The notes beneath the pieces were generated by a model. It was not told the DNA's origin and did no database searches. It worked only from the letters and a program-made list of their open reading frames with translations. From G965212005 sp965212005 (lineage in GTDB: Bacteria > Pseudomonadota > Gammaproteobacteria > Porifericomitales > Porifericomitaceae): a stretch of 64,000 nt of DNA. Numbering within the stretch: position 1 is the stretch's first letter; every line of letters begins with the position of its first letter. The position numbers and the translations under genes are program-made. The stretch is from contig OZ243038.1 in the NCBI GenBank assembly GCA_965212005.1, positions 1,178,001 to 1,242,000 on the forward strand, given 5' to 3'. This document shows, one piece after another, positions 62,640 to 64,000 of this stretch.

Positions 62640-63845
62640 TTAAAGAGGAAGCGACAACACCAGGTCGTAAACGGGGCCCATCATGGCAATGACGATCCAG
62701 GCCAACAGGCAGCCAAAAAACACGGTTAGAGCCGGTTCCAGCAGCGTTTGAAACTGTTCAGCCGCTTCACGCACGTCGCGCTCATAGAAATAACACACTT
62801 GCGCCAGACTCTTTTCCAGGGCACCGGTATTCTCACCAACGCGGATCATGCGCAGCACCAGGGAGGGGAACACGTTGGTGGCTCGAAAGCTTTCAGCCAA
62901 ACCAGACCCTGCGCGCACGTGCTCGCCGGCAGCGTGCAGGGCGGAGGCCACCACGCGGTTGCCGGCCGACTGCGCGCCCAATTGCAGACATTCCAACAGA
63001 TTCATGCCGGCGCCGTACATAACGTGCAGCGCGGTAGCGACCCTGGCCAGGATCAGCTTTTTCAGCAATGGTCCCAGCGCCGGCAAACGCAGCAACCAGG
63101 CATCCAGACTATAACGCAGCCGCGGGTGCCGGTACGCGACAGAGAGCAGTATCGGCACAGCACTGAACCCAGCCAGGACCAGGTACCAAAAATCAACAAA
63201 CCACCGGGACAGACCAAGCAGGACCAGCGTATACCAGGGCAACTCTCGTCCCAGTCCATGCAGAAACTCGCTCAGTTCCGGTACCAGCCAAATCAGCAAA
63301 AAACACAGCACCGCGATAATGACCACAAACAGCAGCAGCGGATAGGCAAGCAGGTGCCACATGCGGGCAACAAACTCATCCTGCTGGCGCAGGTAGGCGC
63401 CCAGGTTTTTCAGGATCTCGGGCAATCTGCCGGAATGTTCGCCCGCTCGCACCAAGCCGATCAAAACTTCGTCCAAGCCACTGGAAGCTTCGGCCAAAGC
63501 CTCGGAGAGGGAAGAACCGCCCTCGATCGAATCCACCAGTGCAGACGCAAAAACGGCCAGACGCGGTTCTTCCGGATCATCCCGCAGATCCTGCAGACAT
63601 TCGAGCAGCGGCAGCCCTGCCTGCAATCCCTGCTCCAAGTGAAAACAAAACCCGATTGCGTTGCGCCGGCTCAGTCTGCGCCGCCAACTCCAGGCCGCTT
63701 TTCGGCAAGACAGCAATTCTCCGCCGTTGGCACGCAACCTGGCCTCCAGGTCCGCCACGTCCAGTGCCCGCATCCAGCCTATGGAGATCTGTCCCCGGGC
63801 ATTCAGCGCCCGATAATGAAATTGTCGCACTTGTACTTCGCGCAT
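62640..63845 (-). CDS. GspF/PilC-type (MshG-like) inner-membrane platform protein
   Basis: 401 residues in two homologous halves with three membrane helices, the type II secretion F family: ARMWHLLAYPLLLFVVIIAV, LRYSLDAWLLRLPALGPLLK, VYDLVLSLPL and two GEHSG/GENTG turns (LVRAGEHSGRLPEILKNLGA; MIRVGENTGALEKSLAQVCY). Complete. It begins 16 bp after the stop of the ATPase gene. It anchors the assembly ATPase and the pseudopilus. Confidence 0.93.
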   Translation of the reverse strand: MREVQVRQFHYRALNARGQISIGWMRALDVADLEARLRANGGELLSCRKAAWSWRRRLSRRNAIGFCFHLEQGLQAGLPLLECLQDLRDDPEEPRLAVFASALVDSIEGGSSLSEALAEASSGLDEVLIGLVRAGEHSGRLPEILKNLGAYLRQQDEFVARMWHLLAYPLLLFVVIIAVLCFLLIWLVPELSEFLHGLGRELPWYTLVLLGLSRWFVDFWYLVLAGFSAVPILLSVAYRHPRLRYSLDAWLLRLPALGPLLKKLILARVATALHVMYGAGMNLLECLQLGAQSAGNRVVASALHAAGEHVRAGSGLAESFRATNVFPSLVLRMIRVGENTGALEKSLAQVCYFYERDVREAAEQFQTLLEPALTVFFGCLLAWIVIAMMGPVYDLVLSLPL

Positions 63846-63860
63846 CGGACAGGCCGCGGG

Positions 63861-64000
63861 CTAACCGGCGCCCAGGTCTACTACGCGGCGCAGTTCGCGC
63901 AAATCGGTGGAGCCATCCAGCACCCGCTGCCTTCCCGCCTCGGCAAGGGGTTGGAACCCGGAGGATCGAGCCTGCTCCAATAAATGCGGCAGACTCTGGC
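63861..64000 (-). CDS. GspE/PilB-type (MshE-like) assembly ATPase, C-terminal end
   Basis: The last 45 codons run off the right edge: LLEQARSSGFQPLAEAGRQR, VLDGSTDLRELRRVVDLG, the C-terminal helix pattern of type II secretion/type IV pilus ATPases. Only the end is visible, so Walker motifs cannot be checked. Its position before gspF fits the E-F gene order of these operons. The family call rests on the tail and the context. Confidence 0.7.
   Translation of the reverse strand, partial: QSLPHLLEQARSSGFQPLAEAGRQRVLDGSTDLRELRRVVDLGAG

Noticed and set aside
61496..63983. Two ~400-codon plus-strand frames opposite the pilus genes
   Set aside because: Gln/Arg-rich antisense products of the PilM/N-like and GspF-like genes, which are recognisable on the minus strand.
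1..64000. CRISPR arrays
   Set aside because: No series of regularly spaced short direct repeats was seen; the 57-, 178- and 200-bp tandem repeats are adjacent duplications without spacers.

Overview
The window comes from a GC-rich gammaproteobacterium. The evidence is gene content and order: pncC-thpR-recA-recX-alaS-lysC-csrA, hisA-hisF-hisIE-tatA-tatC, rpoN-hpf/ptsN-mgtE, lptA-lptB, ruvB-ybgC-tolQRAB and a homoserine kinase next to a DUF2782 protein. I cannot name the genus. Several conserved neighbourhoods lack expected members (tatB, pal, ruvA/ruvC, lptC, rapZ/hprK, ccoN and most of ccoO), and many genes are cut or frameshifted. The genome therefore looks strongly rearranged and eroded, although some single-base shifts in homopolymers could be sequencing errors.

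Layout. 0-32 kb is mostly core genome: an HpaB-type flavin monooxygenase (partial), leuB, a HEPN-like protein, a decayed cbb3 oxidase locus, tadA, the recA-alaS-lysC-csrA block, the his/tat block, thrB, mgtE, a hibernation-factor/PtsN fusion, rpoN, lptBA, erpA, anmK, ruvB and tolQRAB. At 32.08-32.39 kb a 309-bp MITE-like element with 31-bp inverted repeats and 9-bp target duplications sits where pal would be expected.

32.4-46.8 kb is an AT-richer defence island bounded on both sides by fragments of one two-gene, transposon-like family (here orfA/orfB). It holds an IetAS-type ATPase/subtilase pair followed by the 5' end of a helicase-type restriction gene, flanked by 267-bp direct repeats. Next come an integrase fragment and a tightly packed four-gene operon (TIR-like protein, Nmad2-like protein, MazG-like pyrophosphohydrolase, uracil-DNA-glycosylase-like protein). 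A two-gene TIR plus SLOG module and an MmeI-like fused restriction-methyltransferase follow. The four-gene operon is my best candidate for an undescribed system.

46.8-51.1 kb returns to housekeeping-type genes (ald, a deoxyinosine glycosylase, an SDR) with a gene-poor stretch that carries a 178-bp tandem duplication. 51.1-56.5 kb is a patchwork of truncated genes: a G7-tract hypothetical, a P-loop kinase fragment, the first 28 codons of der, and a methyltransferase without its C-terminus. It ends at the only complete orfA/orfB element in the window.

57-64 kb, on the minus strand, is an MSHA-like/type II secretion-like pseudopilus locus (GspE- and GspF-like proteins, PilM/N-like, PilO-like, MshK-like, a PilX-like protein and a pseudopilin). 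A 200-bp segment at a gene junction in it has been triplicated, creating two in-frame 67-codon mini-genes.
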